64,000 nt of DNA, from positions 496,001 through 560,000 of the forward strand of contig JAOWBW010000758.1 in the NCBI GenBank assembly GCA_026119855.1, written 5' to 3'. Below, one piece after another: positions 1 to 11,055 of the stretch. Every line of letters begins with the position of its first letter. Within the stretch, counting starts at the first letter, position 1. The stretch is from Campanula takesimana. Lineage: Eukaryota; Streptophyta; Magnoliopsida; Asterales; Campanulaceae. The position numbers and the translations under genes are program-made. The notes below the pieces were generated by a model, which saw nothing but the letters and a program-made list of their open reading frames with translations, had not been told where the DNA came from and did not search any database.

Positions 1-2019
1 ACTCGAAAAGCTATTTCTTTTGAGTGGAATGACAAATGTGAAGCAAGTTTTCAGGAGTTGAAAAGGCGTTTGACTATAGCTCCAGTCTTGGCTTTGCCTA
101 ATGGTTCTGAGCATTTTATGGTTTATACTGATGCTTCTAAAGAAGGATTAGGTTGTGTTCTGATGCAAGATGGCAAGGTAATAGCTTATGCTTCTCGAAA
201 ATTATCTCCTTATGAAAAGAATTATCCTACTCATGATTTAGAGTTGGCTGTGATTATTTTTGCTTTGCATAAATGGAGGCATTACTTGTATGGAACCAAA
301 TTTGAAGTCTTTACTGATCATAAAAGCTTGAAGTACTTGTTTTCTCAAAAAGAACTTAACATGAGACAACGTAGATGGATGGAGAAATTGAAGGATCATG
401 ATTGTACTATTCTTTATCATCCAGGAAAAGCAAATGTTGTGGCAGATGCACTGAGCAGAAAGACTTATATTTCTTGCTTGATGATTCGTGAATGGAAGAT
501 GTTTGAAGACTTGTGTGATTGGAATCCTTGTGAATCAAATCATGGAGTTATTTTTGCTAATATAAAGGCTACTTCAGATTTACTCCAACAGATCAAAGAA
601 GCACAGGTAATTGATTCTGAATTGCAGAAAATCATTAGTGGAATGAATGAAGGAAAGCAACCAGATTTTTCTTTTAATAGTGATGGAATTCTTACCTTCC
701 GAGGTCGAGTTTGTATTCCAGTTGATCCTAAGATAAAGAAGAAAGTTCTTGAAGAGGCTCACAAAGCCAAGTATACTATTCATCCTGGAAGCACTAAAAT
801 GTACCAAGACTTGAAGAAATATTTCTGGTGGAACAATATGAAAAGAGACATTGCTGAGTATGTATCCAAATGTTTGACTTGTCAACAAGTAAAGGTGGAA
901 CATCAACGTCCAGCAGGTTTGTTGCAACCATTGGAAATTCCAGAATGGAAATGGGAGCATATTACTATGGATTTTGTGACTGGTTTGCCACGTACCAGAC
1001 GAGGCCATGATGCTGTTTGGGTTATTGTGGACAGATTGACTAAATCAGCTCACTTCTTATCTGTTTTCATGGGATATTCATTGTCTCAGTTGGCATCTTT
1101 ATATGTTCAGGAGATAGTCCGACTGCATGGGGTTCCTGTAAGTATTGTATCTGACAGAGATCCTCGTTTTACTTCTCGATTCTGGCAGGCTCTTCAGGGT
1201 GCCATGGGTACTAAATTGAATTTCAGTACTGCTTTTCATCCTCAATCTGATGGGCAATCTGAGAGACTTATACAGATTCTTGAGGATATGTTACGTGCTT
1301 GTGTTATTGATTTCAAAGGCAGTTGGGATACTCATCTTCCTTTGGCTGAGTTTGCTTATAATAACAGTTATCAGTCTAGCATTGAAATGGCTCCATATGA
1401 GGCTCTTTATGGCAGAAAATGTCGATCTCCTATATGCTGGGATGAAGTGGGAGAAGCTAGACTCTTGGGTCCTGAAATGGTTCAACAATCAGTGGAAAGT
1501 GTGAAACTCATTCGAGATAGATTGCGCACAGCTCAGAGTAGACAAAAGAGTTATGCAGATCATCGTAGAAGGGATCTTGAATTCCAGGTAGGTGACTTTG
1601 TATTCTTGAAGGTCTCTCCTCGTAGAGGTATAAAGAGATTTGGGAAGAAAGGAAAGTTATCTCCTCGTTATATCGGTCCATTTGAGATTCTTGAAAGAGT
1701 TGGGAAGTTGGCTTACAGAGTGGCTTTACCTCCTTCTTTATCTGGTATTCATGATGTATTCCATGTATCTATGCTTCGCAAGTATATGGCAGATGAATCA
1801 CATGTTCTTGAGTATGAGGCTATTCCATTTCAGCCTGATTTGTCTTATGAGGAACAACCTGTTGAAATTCTTGACTGGAAAGAGCAAGTATTGCGTACCA
1901 AAAGGATTCCTATTGTGAAGGTCCTTTGGAAGAATCATGAAATTGAAGAGGCTACTTGGGAAACCGAGAAAGAGATGCGAGATAAATACCCGAGCCTATT
2001 TGAAAACTTTGGTAAGTAA
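1..2019 (+). CDS. Ty3/gypsy polyprotein, C-terminal part (RNase H, integrase, chromodomain); 5' truncated by window edge
   Basis: The frame is open from base 1, so the 5' end lies outside the window. Domains in order: end of reverse transcriptase and RNase H (YTDAS, then TDHKSL, ending ADALS), integrase zinc finger (His-His-Cys-Cys, ending CLTCQQVK), integrase core with the D,D(35)E triad (MDFVTGLP, VSDRDPRF, and the Glu of GQSERL), and a C-terminal chromodomain-like segment (VLWKNHEIEEATWE). This order and the chromodomain are known for the Tekay/Del chromovirus lineage. No stop interrupts the visible part. The product would integrate retrotransposon cDNA, with the chromodomain biasing target choice. 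A polypurine tract and LTR follow directly. Family assignment is secure; activity cannot be judged without the 5' half. Confidence 0.93.
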   Translation, partial: TRKAISFEWNDKCEASFQELKRRLTIAPVLALPNGSEHFMVYTDASKEGLGCVLMQDGKVIAYASRKLSPYEKNYPTHDLELAVIIFALHKWRHYLYGTKFEVFTDHKSLKYLFSQKELNMRQRRWMEKLKDHDCTILYHPGKANVVADALSRKTYISCLMIREWKMFEDLCDWNPCESNHGVIFANIKATSDLLQQIKEAQVIDSELQKIISGMNEGKQPDFSFNSDGILTFRGRVCIPVDPKIKKKVLEEAHKAKYTIHPGSTKMYQDLKKYFWWNNMKRDIAEYVSKCLTCQQVKVEHQRPAGLLQPLEIPEWKWEHITMDFVTGLPRTRRGHDAVWVIVDRLTKSAHFLSVFMGYSLSQLASLYVQEIVRLHGVPVSIVSDRDPRFTSRFWQALQGAMGTKLNFSTAFHPQSDGQSERLIQILEDMLRACVIDFKGSWDTHLPLAEFAYNNSYQSSIEMAPYEALYGRKCRSPICWDEVGEARLLGPEMVQQSVESVKLIRDRLRTAQSRQKSYADHRRRDLEFQVGDFVFLKVSPRRGIKRFGKKGKLSPRYIGPFEILERVGKLAYRVALPPSLSGIHDVFHVSMLRKYMADESHVLEYEAIPFQPDLSYEEQPVEILDWKEQVLRTKRIPIVKVLWKNHEIEEATWETEKEMRDKYPSLFENFGK

Positions 2020-2055
2020 AAATTCGTGGGCGAATTTTCTTTAAGGTGGGGAGGA

Positions 2056-4576
2056 TGTAGCGCCCATCCTTATTATCGTTAAATATTTGACATACTTGTT
2101 AAATACCTGAACTTGCATATTATGTGTTAGTTTTACTTGGGTTAAAGTTTTAACTGCTTTAGAATGTTAAGGTGGTTAAATGTTTAGTTTTGACTTTAGG
2201 GTCATTTGGAAAAATTTGACTTTAGGGGCCTTTTTGTTAAAAGTGAAACTTGAGGGGCCTAAGTGCAATTCCTGGAAAGTTGTTAGATAACCTTGTTTGA
2301 CCTTCTTCTCTGGGTCATTATTTCCCAAATTTCTTTACGCTCTCTCCCTCTGTTCTAAACCTAAGGTTAAAAGTTTACCCTATTCTCGACTCCTCGAGTT
2401 TAATTATCCCTCCGTTCTTGATTCCGATCCCGGATTAATATTCGTGGCGTGGAATAGAGCGTTCCAGGCCGAACAGAAATAAGTTTGGGTCAACTTGAAT
2501 TTTGACTAGGTAAGTTATTAGCTCCCCCTTACTTGTAATAACATGCATAAATGTTATTCTCGATACTTGTGATTGTTAATTTTGTGTTTGGGGCGATTTT
2601 TGTGGTACTTGTAATTATGGGACAAAGGGAGTAAAACCCTACTGTGAAAAATAGTGAAAGAAAATGAAAGTATAGGTTTTGAACTTGTTAAAGCATTTTG
2701 GGAGTGTTAAAAATGTTAGTAAAAGTTACTCCTACGCTTGGGACGGAGAATTCTAAGTCTGGGAAAAAATTTGGGTTTTGCTGAATTTGGCCTTGGGCGA
2801 CCGCCCATGGGGCTTTGGGCGACCGCCCACTAAGGCAGGGAGTTTGGTTCTGGAATTGTGATCTTGGGCGACCGCCCAGGATGGGGGTGGGCGACCGCCC
2901 AAAACCCCTGTTGCACAATAGTTGTTCAAACCAAATGGAGATGAAACCTTACCTCTCCTAAGGCATATAGCCTTAGTATAAGATGTCCTAGCAAGTATAA
3001 TTGTACCTTTTGAGGGCATTAGAACTTAGTCTTGAACATTAATACTTATAGAACTCAAGTGAGAACATAAGTATAAGAGTAGTATCTCTTCTTTATGTCT
3101 TGAAGTGCTATGAACAAGCACTAATGTGTTATACTTGTTGTGAATCCAATGATTGTGCACCTTAGGGGCATTAGAACAAGGTCTTAGACTTGAACCTCCT
3201 AAGAATAGGATTGGGATTTTGTAAGAGTAAATGTATAACTCTTATACATGCTTGAATGTCCAAAGATTGGAATTATAACTTGAAGTATAAGACATTTAAA
3301 AGCTTGTACATGACTTGAACATCCATAGAAATGGATTAAGACTTGAATATAAGATAATAAAATCTTGTACATGGCTTGACACCAATACATATGTATGGTA
3401 GTGAACTGGAAAGTGCTATGAACAAGCACTAACGTGTATGAGACATGTTCTTGTTGTGTATGTGCAAACATTGCATACATTTGCTTGATACAAGGTGACT
3501 TCTTGATTACTTGAAGCATGTTCCTTGTTGAGCTAGTCCACTACTTTTGGATTAGTTTTTCTCCCGTTGTTCAAGTAAATATCTACTTGTACCTTCTTGT
3601 GTGAGTCCAGCTGGTTCTCCTTGCTTGTTCGAAAATATATAAGTTCACGCTTGTCGCGAGAGCTGGGGCTTAAGTGACAATCGGGTCCCTATGTATTTCC
3701 GCGTGACCCCTTACTACCGGCCATAGTAAGGGCATAGCTTCCTTAGTTGGAGCAATAAGCCTGACTTAAGTGAATGCTAAACTCTTGTCTTGATCACCTC
3801 GTGAATATTCATGAGTCGTGATATTGGGAATGACACTGGTTACCGGGTCTTCTGATATACTGAATAGTCAGTTCCTGTTATTGATCGTGATGTCAAAGTA
3901 ATACAAGCTTCGACAACAATGGTATTCTTGGGAGGAATAAGGAAGGAAGCAATATCCTTATAACTTGCTTGGTTAGCTTTATGTGCTATTTGATGAGTGG
4001 ATTATCCTCTCATATACTTGTTACTTGATGATACTTGAGATATGCTTATTTAAGTACCTATTTGAATTGCATGATAACATGTCATGTAGTTGCATCTAAT
4101 AGCTTACTGAGATTTATCTCACCCCTTTATTTGTTCCCCCCCCCCAGGAAAAGAAGGATAGTGCGCAGTGAGGCTCGACATAGTTGGGAGCTTGCTTCGC
4201 AGGTCGTGATTATTTTGGGGCTTGTGTCCTTTTACACTTGGTGAGGACGATGTATTATGGGTTTTGTAACTCCTTATTTTGGGGTAGATAGTATTGTTTA
4301 GTTCTTATTGTCACTAGACATCTTGTATAGTACTCTTAATGCCAGCTTATGTGCTAGGCATGTTTCCGCTGTGTATGTATTAAGTTTGGTTTTAAATTTT
4401 CTTGTCTAGAACTCGTGTTGTGAGCTAGTATAGCTCCTTACTCTAGAGTATATATATCATGTCAGTTTGTTAAACAAATGTCATTAAGTTTCTTGTTAAG
4501 TTTCTTGTTTCTCGTCAGGCACTCCCATCCAGGTTCGAGGTTCTATTAGGGGATCCCGGTACCTGGGGGCGTGTCA
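2056..4576 (+). repeat. 3' LTR of the Tekay-type element (about 2.5 kb)
   Basis: The LTR starts after the polypurine tract with TG and ends with CA. It has no long ORF; the short ORFs inside are chance. It shares its terminal pattern (TGTAGCG..CCC at the start) and an internal four-palindrome block with the solo LTR at 15208-17340 and the minus-strand LTR at 27941-30399, although overall the three sequences are clearly diverged. Confidence 0.8.
2795..2900. promoter_or_regulatory. Four GGGCGACCGCCC palindromes phased at 22/49/23 bp in an LTR
   Basis: Identical 12-mers start at 2795, 2817, 2866 and 2889. Each is an inverted repeat except for the central AC. A CTGGAA motif lies between the two pairs (2850-2855). 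The geometry matches blocks in three other LTRs in this window. A regulatory or protein-binding role is inferred from the spacing; no factor is known to me. Confidence 0.55.
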
Positions 4577-5028
4577 ACCACACTCATATTCAGAATGATA
4601 TTGAGGAAAGAGATGAAGGCGGAAGCGATAATTACCTGTCGAATCCATAGTTGATGTTGAAGGGAGAAAATGAGAACAAGATGAAGATGTAGGAGAATGG
4701 ATCTTCTAAATGAAAGTGTCTCTTAATCTCTCAAAATTCTTCTAACAATATGAAGTATAGTTTAGATGAGAGAAAGTAAGAATCAAGTCGTTTCTAGGCT
4801 TGATGGAAGGGCCTTTATATATGAAACATGGTGACACTTCAAATAGGGACCATACCCATTCATTTCTTAAGCAATGTTGATTTACCATTTTGCCCATCAT
4901 AAATAGGTAAATTACATTTCAGGGATTCTACACATTGACTAGGTTTGACTATACTTTATATTAATATTATAGTCATGATTTTATTAACGGAAGTCCAAAT
5001 AACTTGTATTGCAAGCCATGTTCTAACA
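4577..5028 (-). mobile_element. Diverged Ty1/copia LTR relic, minus strand
   Basis: Read on the minus strand from 5028, the sequence starts TGTTAGAACATGG and then follows the LTR of the copia element at 45405 almost throughout, including the segments around GTGTAGAATCCCTGAAATGT and GGTATGGTCCCTATTTGAAG, with many substitutions. It therefore belongs to the same family but is much older. Its 3' end is cut by the end of the Tekay LTR at 4576. No internal copia coding sequence follows. Confidence 0.8.
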
Positions 5029-5319
5029 AAATGTTTATCCCAAAAATAATGTTTATAAGTCTAGCGAGTAGACCTATTTACTCAAATGAAGGTGATCTTT
5101 TATTTGATGGGAAGATAGGCATGTAAGCATTTACAAAAAGGGAGAAAGCAAGGAAGAATAGCAGAAACAGAGTAGCACGCAGTTGGGTCACAAAAGCTTT
5201 GGACTCGATCAACAAAAAAATGACAAAAGACATGCTGGTAAATCAAGTAAGTGTATTTAAAATAATTTATATAACTTTCTATCAACTTTCTTTTTCAAAA
5301 TAAAAGTGCAACATTCTTT

Positions 5320-5800
5320 TTATTTCAGGTTATTCCTGTAATCAAAGCCAAATAGCCACCAACAATGTCAAAAAATATCATCATTCAATGGGACAATGCC
5401 CCACAACATATCTTCAACTCGAATCCATACTTTAACGCAGCAGCAACAACAGATAGGTGAAACATTCAACTAAGATTTCTACCAACAAACACCCCAGATA
5501 TCAACATCAGTGACCTTGGATGGTTCAAATCAATAGACTCAATTAAAACAAACATTCAAGCCACAACAGTTGAACAGTTGGTAAATGCAGACTAAATCGC
5601 ATACGAAAATCTTTCTGATGAAACCCTCAACAAATTTTGTATTAGCCAAAAACTATAAAATTTCTCATATGAGTAAAGATAGGTTGCAGAGAATGAAAAA
5701 CTGCCAACAGACTTGGAAGTTGATTTGGAGCTAGTCAAAGATTGCATCAATATCTACAAGATGAAGAGCAAGTTGATGGCCTGGAAGGCATAATGTCAGA
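5320..5800 (+). pseudogene. Plant mariner-like transposase relic (C-terminal half)
   Basis: A plus-strand reading gives IIIQWDNAPQHIF, then PTNTPDINISDLGWF, then a segment ending near GCINIY. This pattern (QxDNAxPH, then NSPDxNxxDLGFF) is the catalytic core and C-terminus of plant mariner-like transposases. Several in-frame stops break it (for example near 5459, 5595 and 5658), so it is dead. The N-terminal half and clear terminal repeats were not found; the preceding 290 bases (5029-5319) are AT-rich with nothing recognisable. Confidence 0.7.
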
Positions 5801-6911
5801 ATTGGAACTTGGTGGAGTTTTCCTTTGAATCAACATGACAAAATCATCTTTGAGTTTTTTTTCTAAGCTTTTGTCCGAAATCAAATGTATAAATGTTCTT
5901 ATTATTCCAATCGTCTCAAAACATAATTCATCATAGAGAGACATTACAACAAATCCAAGGACATCAGATACCAACAACCATTTTGGAAAAAAATCAAAAG
6001 CAACATTTATTCTTAAAATTCCAAGCAAATCAGATACCAACCATTTAAAAAAAAAAAAACAAAAAAAAACAAGGCAACATTTTTTCTTAAAATTCAAACA
6101 ACAATAAATACAATTTTTTTTTTGATAAAAATCAAGGCAGCACCCGTTCTCAAAATTCAAAGCACATCAAATAACAACTTTATCATTTTGAAGCACATCC
6201 GATAACAAGTTCATCATTTCACATAAAGTAAAAATCCAAACCAAACAATGCTCTCACATGTAAAAATCCCAACAAATGAAAACAACAAATCCTGATTTGA
6301 AGATGAACAAACTAAGAAGAGAGATGAAGAGATTAAAGAAAAGAGAGATGAAGAGAGTACAGGGTCGAAATCATTAACATCTGGTTTCGCCAAGTTCACA
6401 AGCATTCGAAGAATGTCTTCCGTGTCCGGATAATATGGACTAACATTAGGATTAGAGCCAATAGACCAAGGAAAAATAATTCCTAATAATTGCAGACAAG
6501 AACGATGAGCACGAGCCTTCTAATAATTGGCCTGTGTGGCGGAATCGTCCGAATCTGGACTCACAACTTTGAAAAGCATCACCAACCTCTCTTTCCCCCG
6601 CCAACCTCGCTTGCCCCCACCATAGCAAACCCACAAACCACCTCCTCCGGTGTCTCAGGCACAAAAGTGTCAAGTAAAGAGCCGAACTTAAAAACGGGGT
6701 TAGAACAGAGAGAATCGACGTCGTGGAGACTAGAATAGGGATGATCGTTTGGGGGAAAATCATCCAATAGCGAAGAGACCTAGAGATCGTTGCCGGAATA
6801 AACAATCGCCGACAGTTCCATAAGATCGATCTAGGGTTCTTGGTGGGGGCGTTCGGGAGAGAAAAATTGGGAAGAGAGAGATCTTTGTTTGATGGACAAT
6901 GATACACATAG
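5801..6911. other. Stretch with no recognisable gene
   Basis: AT-rich DNA with poly-A tracts (6050-6120) passes into a more GC-balanced part at about 6500-6900. Overlapping open frames of 60-160 codons exist there on both strands, but none shows a known domain or start context. It may be unrelated insertion or gene debris. Confidence 0.4.
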
Positions 6912-7050
6912 GGAAAACTCAAAGGAAAACTCATAGTGAAACACTTTAAACCGTTGGATGAGTTTTTATTAGTGGGCTCACAAACATTTATTACAATCCA
7001 ACGGATTACAGTGTTTCACTATGAGTTTTCCCTTTGAGTTTTCACTATAC
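6912..7050. mobile_element. Short inverted-repeat MITE
   Basis: The left arm reads AGGGAAAACTCAAAGG then AACTCATAGTGAAACACT. The right arm is its reverse complement (AGTGTTTCACTATGAGTT, then CCCTTTGAGTTTTCAC). The flanks ATACACAT and ATACATAT may be a degenerate 8-bp target duplication. It has no coding capacity. The superfamily is uncertain. Confidence 0.6.
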
Positions 7051-7782
7051 ATATCATTATCCTTGTTTGATAAGAACGAATGAGTGGGGTGAGATCTTTT
7101 CCTGGGTTAGTTGGTAGTGGGTGGGCCAACCAGTTTAGAAGTAGGTAACTACTTTAAGTGGGTTGGGTTAGGTTGAGTTTAATTTAGTTTAATTAAGTTG
7201 ATTTGAGTGGGGTAGGCCCAATATTATAATAGTATAATGTTTCCATTTTGGGATGTCCTAATTTAAATGGGACACCCAAAATAGAAATTTATCTTTATTC
7301 GGACGTGATGGAGGGAGCATAACATTTCCATTTTAAGTCGTCCTAAGTCGAGTGAGATGCCCAAAATGGCAAATGGTCGTAAGTCGGGAGGGACAGAGGG
7401 TAGACAAAAGGTAGGTTTTGGAACAGGTAATATTATTAAAGAAAATTAACACCACATTAAAAACAACAAAACTCCATATTTAAATGATTCAATTGTCTAA
7501 TAATTTCCCACACGTGCTCAACACGTGAAACTTAAATGAGTTTTTTTCAATAGAATCGCGCAACAAAACCCTTGGTTGATTACATTTTGAAAATCTAGAA
7601 CCCTTATTGATTGATGAAATTGAAATATTGGCCCTCAATGTAACAATAGGCGGCAGATTTGCATATTATTTGTCATTTGCACTTTATATAATCCGCGTGT
7701 GTATTATATTTTGTAAAAAAACATTAACCTAAAGATAATTACAATGTTACGTAAATATATATTTTTGGCGGCATGAACTAAT
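7051..7782. other. Non-coding stretch with decayed Stowaway-like repeats
   Basis: Around 7215-7400 there are degenerate inverted copies of a segment ending GGGACACCCAAAAT and GGAGGGA motifs, as in old Stowaway-type MITEs. The rest (7400-7780) is AT-rich and shows nothing recognisable. Confidence 0.4.
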
Positions 7783-7790
7783 CATAGGCT

Positions 7791-8490
7791 CAGGGCCGGC
7801 CCTGTAGCAACACAAGTGAGGCAGTCGCCTGGGGCCCCCGAATTTTTACTCGATTTTCGGGGCCCAAATTTCTAAATTAGTATATATATAAAACAAAAAC
7901 CATAGTTTAACTAAGTGTCATTGTTGTTCTTGTGGTAAGAGTGTATGGCTTGAAATATCATGTTTGTCTCTTATGGGCTGGGTTCGAATCTTTTCACCTA
8001 CTTACTATTTTTTCCTTTTTTTTTTTTCCTCTTTAACACTTTCCTCTTAACTCTGCATGGACTTTCATCTCCCTTCCAATCCAAGTCACTTTAAACTTCT
8101 TTCTCTCATTCGTTTTAATTTAATTAGTAGGATTATTTTTTTTTTTTTTTTTTTTGCAATAGCTTTTATGACATAATTGTTTTTGTTATTAATACTTCTA
8201 TTGAAGTATTTGCATCTATCACTAATTCAATTCGCGCAGTATTTTATTACTTTGTTTGCACTTATTTTTTCTCAATTTAATTACCAAATCGAACCAGCTA
8301 AGTTAGTCTTTCTATTAGTAATAAAGTTCATCAATTTTTGTCGTTAGCATATGAAAGAACGACGAGAGTCGTAAAATAGAGAGAGTAGAGATTTACAAAC
8401 GCCAAACCACACTATTGCTCATACACAGAGAGTTAAGGGTCCCGACCGTATAGTTAGCCTAGGGCCCCAAATTCGACAGGACCGGCCCTG
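7791..8490. mobile_element. Non-autonomous hAT element with CAGGGCCGGCCCTG ends
   Basis: The left end is CAGGGCCGGCCCTG and the right end is CAGGACCGGCCCTG, a near-perfect terminal inverted repeat. The 8-bp flanks CATAGGCT (7783-7790) and CATACGCT (8491-8498) differ at one base, as expected for a hAT target duplication. The 700-bp interior has no transposase. Near the left end it carries a tRNA-like pair of pol III boxes, described separately. Confidence 0.82.
7922..8000 (+). other. Pol III A-box/B-box-like pair inside the hAT element
   Basis: TGGTAAGAGTG fits an A box and GGTTCGAATC fits a B box, about 50 bp apart. No cloverleaf can be drawn with confidence and no tRNA acceptor end is present. 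It could be a tRNA-derived fragment or a short SINE-like insertion. Confidence 0.35.
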
Positions 8491-8654
8491 CATACGCTGG
8501 CAAGGCGATGGCTTAGTGAAAACAAAACTTTCCATTCGACCTAATATAGCCATTAATGTCGCTATATAAGAAAAATTATCATGTTGTCAAATGAGAGAAA
8601 GCAATAGTTTGTTGAAAATTTTCCACTATTTATGATTGAAATGGGTTTAAGATG

Positions 8655-8824
8655 AGAGGAGATCCTTTGTACGATTTTTTGTGTACCACTTGTGTAATAC
8701 AAGTGATTTGACGGCTATAAGTTATTAAGACTTAAATAATTATAATATCAAAAGTGTTGCATAGCCGTCAGATCACTTGTGGTACACAAGTGGTACACAA
8801 AAGTAACACAAAAGATCTCCCCTC
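8655..8824. mobile_element. 170-bp Mutator-type MITE
   Basis: The ends AGAGGAGATC and GATCTCCCCTC are inverted repeats, continued inward by matching segments around GTACCACTTGTG. The element is flanked by perfect 10-bp direct repeats GTTTAAGATG at 8645-8654 and 8825-8834. This target size fits Mutator-like elements. It has no coding capacity. Confidence 0.8.
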
Positions 8825-9631
8825 GTTTAAGATGGCAATAATAACGGGCATTACTGTTAGGAAACTTGTCAGTAATTTCTTAGACCATCTACAATGGAAG
8901 TTGAATTGGGTGTTGAATGGGGGATTAAACATAGTGGAGGGTGTTTAATGGCTACAATGGGAGTTGAAGGGGGTGTTGAATGAAGGTTTGTGTTGAATTC
9001 ATTCAACACGGTTGAATGAAGGTGAGTGGGCCGAGACATAGGACACGCGGCGGCTACACATTAGGCAGACATGGCGCGTGCAAGGCAATCGCCGACCAGG
9101 GCGCGTCGCACGCAGAAGGCCATTTTTTTTTTCTGATTGGGACACTTGGCAGCACATGATTGGTTCTTGAGATTTTCGGATTAAATTTTCATCCCAATTA
9201 TTTGAGCTCAATTATTTTACAGTAAATGATTTATTTTTATTTTTTTAGTCCAAAATTCATTAAAAAAAACCCCTATTAATAGATGCAAGTTTCATTGTAT
9301 TTGGACAAAAAAAAAAAAAAAAACATCGTTTTAGTGAAATGGATCCCAATAATAAGCTTATTGTAACTTTTCTTTATTTTAATAATAATTATCGCCATTT
9401 CTCAGAATTTATTTAATTGCAATTACAAAAAAATAATTAAGTGTAAAGTATTTATTTTATTTATAATTGATTATTATTATTATTATTATTTTACTAATCA
9501 TAAAAATAAAGAATATAAAATAAAATTTAAGTGGTGGGGTATAGGATGATGAGTTGGAAGGGTGTTGAATGGAGGATTAAACACACCATTGTAGGGTGTA
9601 AAAGTTGAACGAGTGTTGAATTATTAGGTGA

Positions 9632-10097
9632 TGTAGGAGCAGACAAGGCGAGATTTCCAGCATCGCAACCAGGCGCCCGCTCGCTGTCCATCAAGCGCCC
9701 GCCTGGAATTAATATCTAGACGGCTGACCTTACTGCCATGATGAGCGCCCGCTTGGTCTAGGGCGAGCGCCCGCTTGTCGGGAGAAAAATCCCAGTTTAC
9801 GTTTTTCATTGTTTTACGCGCAGACTTGGGTTATTTTCGGGATTATTTGTTAAATTAGGGTTTGTTATTTTGTTAGGAGTCTAGTAGGGTTTTAGTAGTA
9901 TAAATACACTTTTAGTTTCATTATTCTAGGAAAAACTTTTGATTGATTGAATTTTATTCAAAGAGATTTTCTCTTTAATCTGGTGGATTCCGGGTTTCTT
10001 GGTGGATTCCAAGTTATTTGTGTTTAAGGGTTCATCGCTTGTGAATTCTTGTGTTTAGTGCGCTAAACACGAATACTATCGCTTCCGTGCTGCGTCA
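9632..10097 (+). repeat. 5' LTR of the small non-autonomous element
   Basis: The LTR runs from TGTAGGAGC to GCGTCA. A TATA box (TATAAAT) lies at 9899-9905. Four GCGCCCGC-type palindromes lie 124-230 bp upstream of it. Confidence 0.85.
9672..9775. promoter_or_regulatory. Four AGCGCCCGCT-type palindromes phased at 22/50/22 bp
   Basis: The motifs start at 9672 (GGCGCCCGCT), 9694 (AGCGCCCGCC), 9744 and 9766 (both AGCGCCCGCT). A CTGGAA follows the first pair (9703-9708). The same layout with a different palindrome occurs in the Tekay-type LTRs. The 3' LTR (from 11056) repeats the block. The position upstream of the TATA box suggests a U3 regulatory element; this is inference. Confidence 0.55.
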
Positions 10098-10148
10098 GTT
10101 GGCATCAGAGCAGGCCATATCCTGTCTTTTGCATCATACTGAAGTATT

Positions 10149-11018
10149 ATGGGGGATCATGCAACAAAGACTGGTATCGATGGTGTAACCACCGCTATCA
10201 CTTCCTTGGCAACGCAGATTACAGCGTTGGTTACCGCTCAACAAGGTCAAAACACTAATCAAAACAGTCATGGTGAGAGAGACATGGTTGATCCAAGACG
10301 GCGTCCACAAGGGACAGAAAATCGGGATGAAGGGGTTTCCAGTTCCAGATCTGATGACGAGGTTATTCATGAAATCAATTTTCAATTGGATCGTGCTCGA
10401 CAACAGGAACAATATTTTCTAGCGTTAGAGGACGAAGAACTCGACGAAGCGGACAAGCATGATCGACGTGTGCAGAAATATAAATCAATCAGAGATCTGA
10501 ATCGAGCAGCAAGGGAGCGAGTACTTAGGCAGCGACATAGGATAGAAGCCAAATATTATGCTGACAAAGCCGATCACTACACTGCCAAAATTCAGAAACT
10601 GGAAGCGCGTAGATCTGCAGTCTATGAACGTGCTGAAGAAGAATTTCGGGTTCAGTTCGAGGTTTTGTTGCAGAATAACAAAATTTGTGCTCAAGAAGAA
10701 CGGCGCGGGGAAAGTCTCCACCGCGTCGAGCCGATTGAAGGGGAAAGTTCAGATTCAAACGGAGAAGAATTAGTTGCAGTCAAATCCGCGAATCAGGATC
10801 TACAAATAATGAACGAAGGTTTCAATGGAGAGAAGAGTAGTAATTATTTTATGTCTCTGGTTGCATATTCAGTTTCAAAGGCAACAATTCGAGAATCAAA
10901 TAATGACGGTTTGATTATTTATTGTGGAAAATTCGTTTTGCATCGAATCGTGCTTAAGGAGTCGATCTACTCAAAATATTTATTCAAGTGGGACGGAACT
11001 TTCCAAGCTTCGGGATGA
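10149..11018 (+). CDS. 289-codon ORF of a non-autonomous LTR element, unknown function
   Basis: This is the only ORF of the element. It begins about 40 bases after the primer-binding site and fills most of the interior. The start region (TGIDGVTTAITSLATQITAL) resembles the coiled N-termini of gypsy Gag proteins. Residues about 75-190 are strongly charged and predicted coiled coil (for example QLDRARQQEQYFLALEDEEL). The C-terminal 60 residues are less charged and end in FKWDGTFQASG. I see no CCHC knuckle, protease or reverse transcriptase motif. It may be a derived Gag or structural protein; a captured host sequence is also possible. That the frame stays open in an element with about 2% LTR divergence hints at recent selection, but weakly. 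Confidence 0.6.
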   Translation: MGDHATKTGIDGVTTAITSLATQITALVTAQQGQNTNQNSHGERDMVDPRRRPQGTENRDEGVSSSRSDDEVIHEINFQLDRARQQEQYFLALEDEELDEADKHDRRVQKYKSIRDLNRAARERVLRQRHRIEAKYYADKADHYTAKIQKLEARRSAVYERAEEEFRVQFEVLLQNNKICAQEERRGESLHRVEPIEGESSDSNGEELVAVKSANQDLQIMNEGFNGEKSSNYFMSLVAYSVSKATIRESNNDGLIIYCGKFVLHRIVLKESIYSKYLFKWDGTFQASG

Positions 11019-11055
11019 ACTCGGGGACGAGTTCTTTTGAAGAAGGGGTGACTGA

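Larger units (their letters stand above)
1..4576 (+). mobile_element. Tekay/Del-type Ty3/gypsy retrotransposon, 3' portion
   Basis: Pol coding sequence, a purine-rich tract at 2044-2055 and a long LTR form a coherent 3' end. The LTR begins TGTAGCGCCC and is placed to end at 4576 (GTGTCA), by comparison with the relative at 15208-17340, which ends GCGACA. The base after it belongs to a copia LTR relic on the other strand, so this element probably inserted into that relic. The 5' end and the matching target duplication are outside the window. Confidence 0.85.

Noticed and set aside
580..1008. 142-codon minus-strand frame
   Set aside because: It overlaps the gypsy integrase coding sequence and is a shadow of that frame with no domain.
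2753..3019. Minus-strand frames with Pro/Arg-rich repeats
   Set aside because: They are created by the GGGCGACCGCCC palindromes inside an LTR.
6452..6934. 160-codon minus-strand frame
   Set aside because: Overlapping frames on both strands are equally open, there is no recognised domain and composition looks like chance.
7922..8000. A tRNA gene
   Set aside because: A- and B-box-like motifs are present but no acceptor stem or anticodon arm could be folded.
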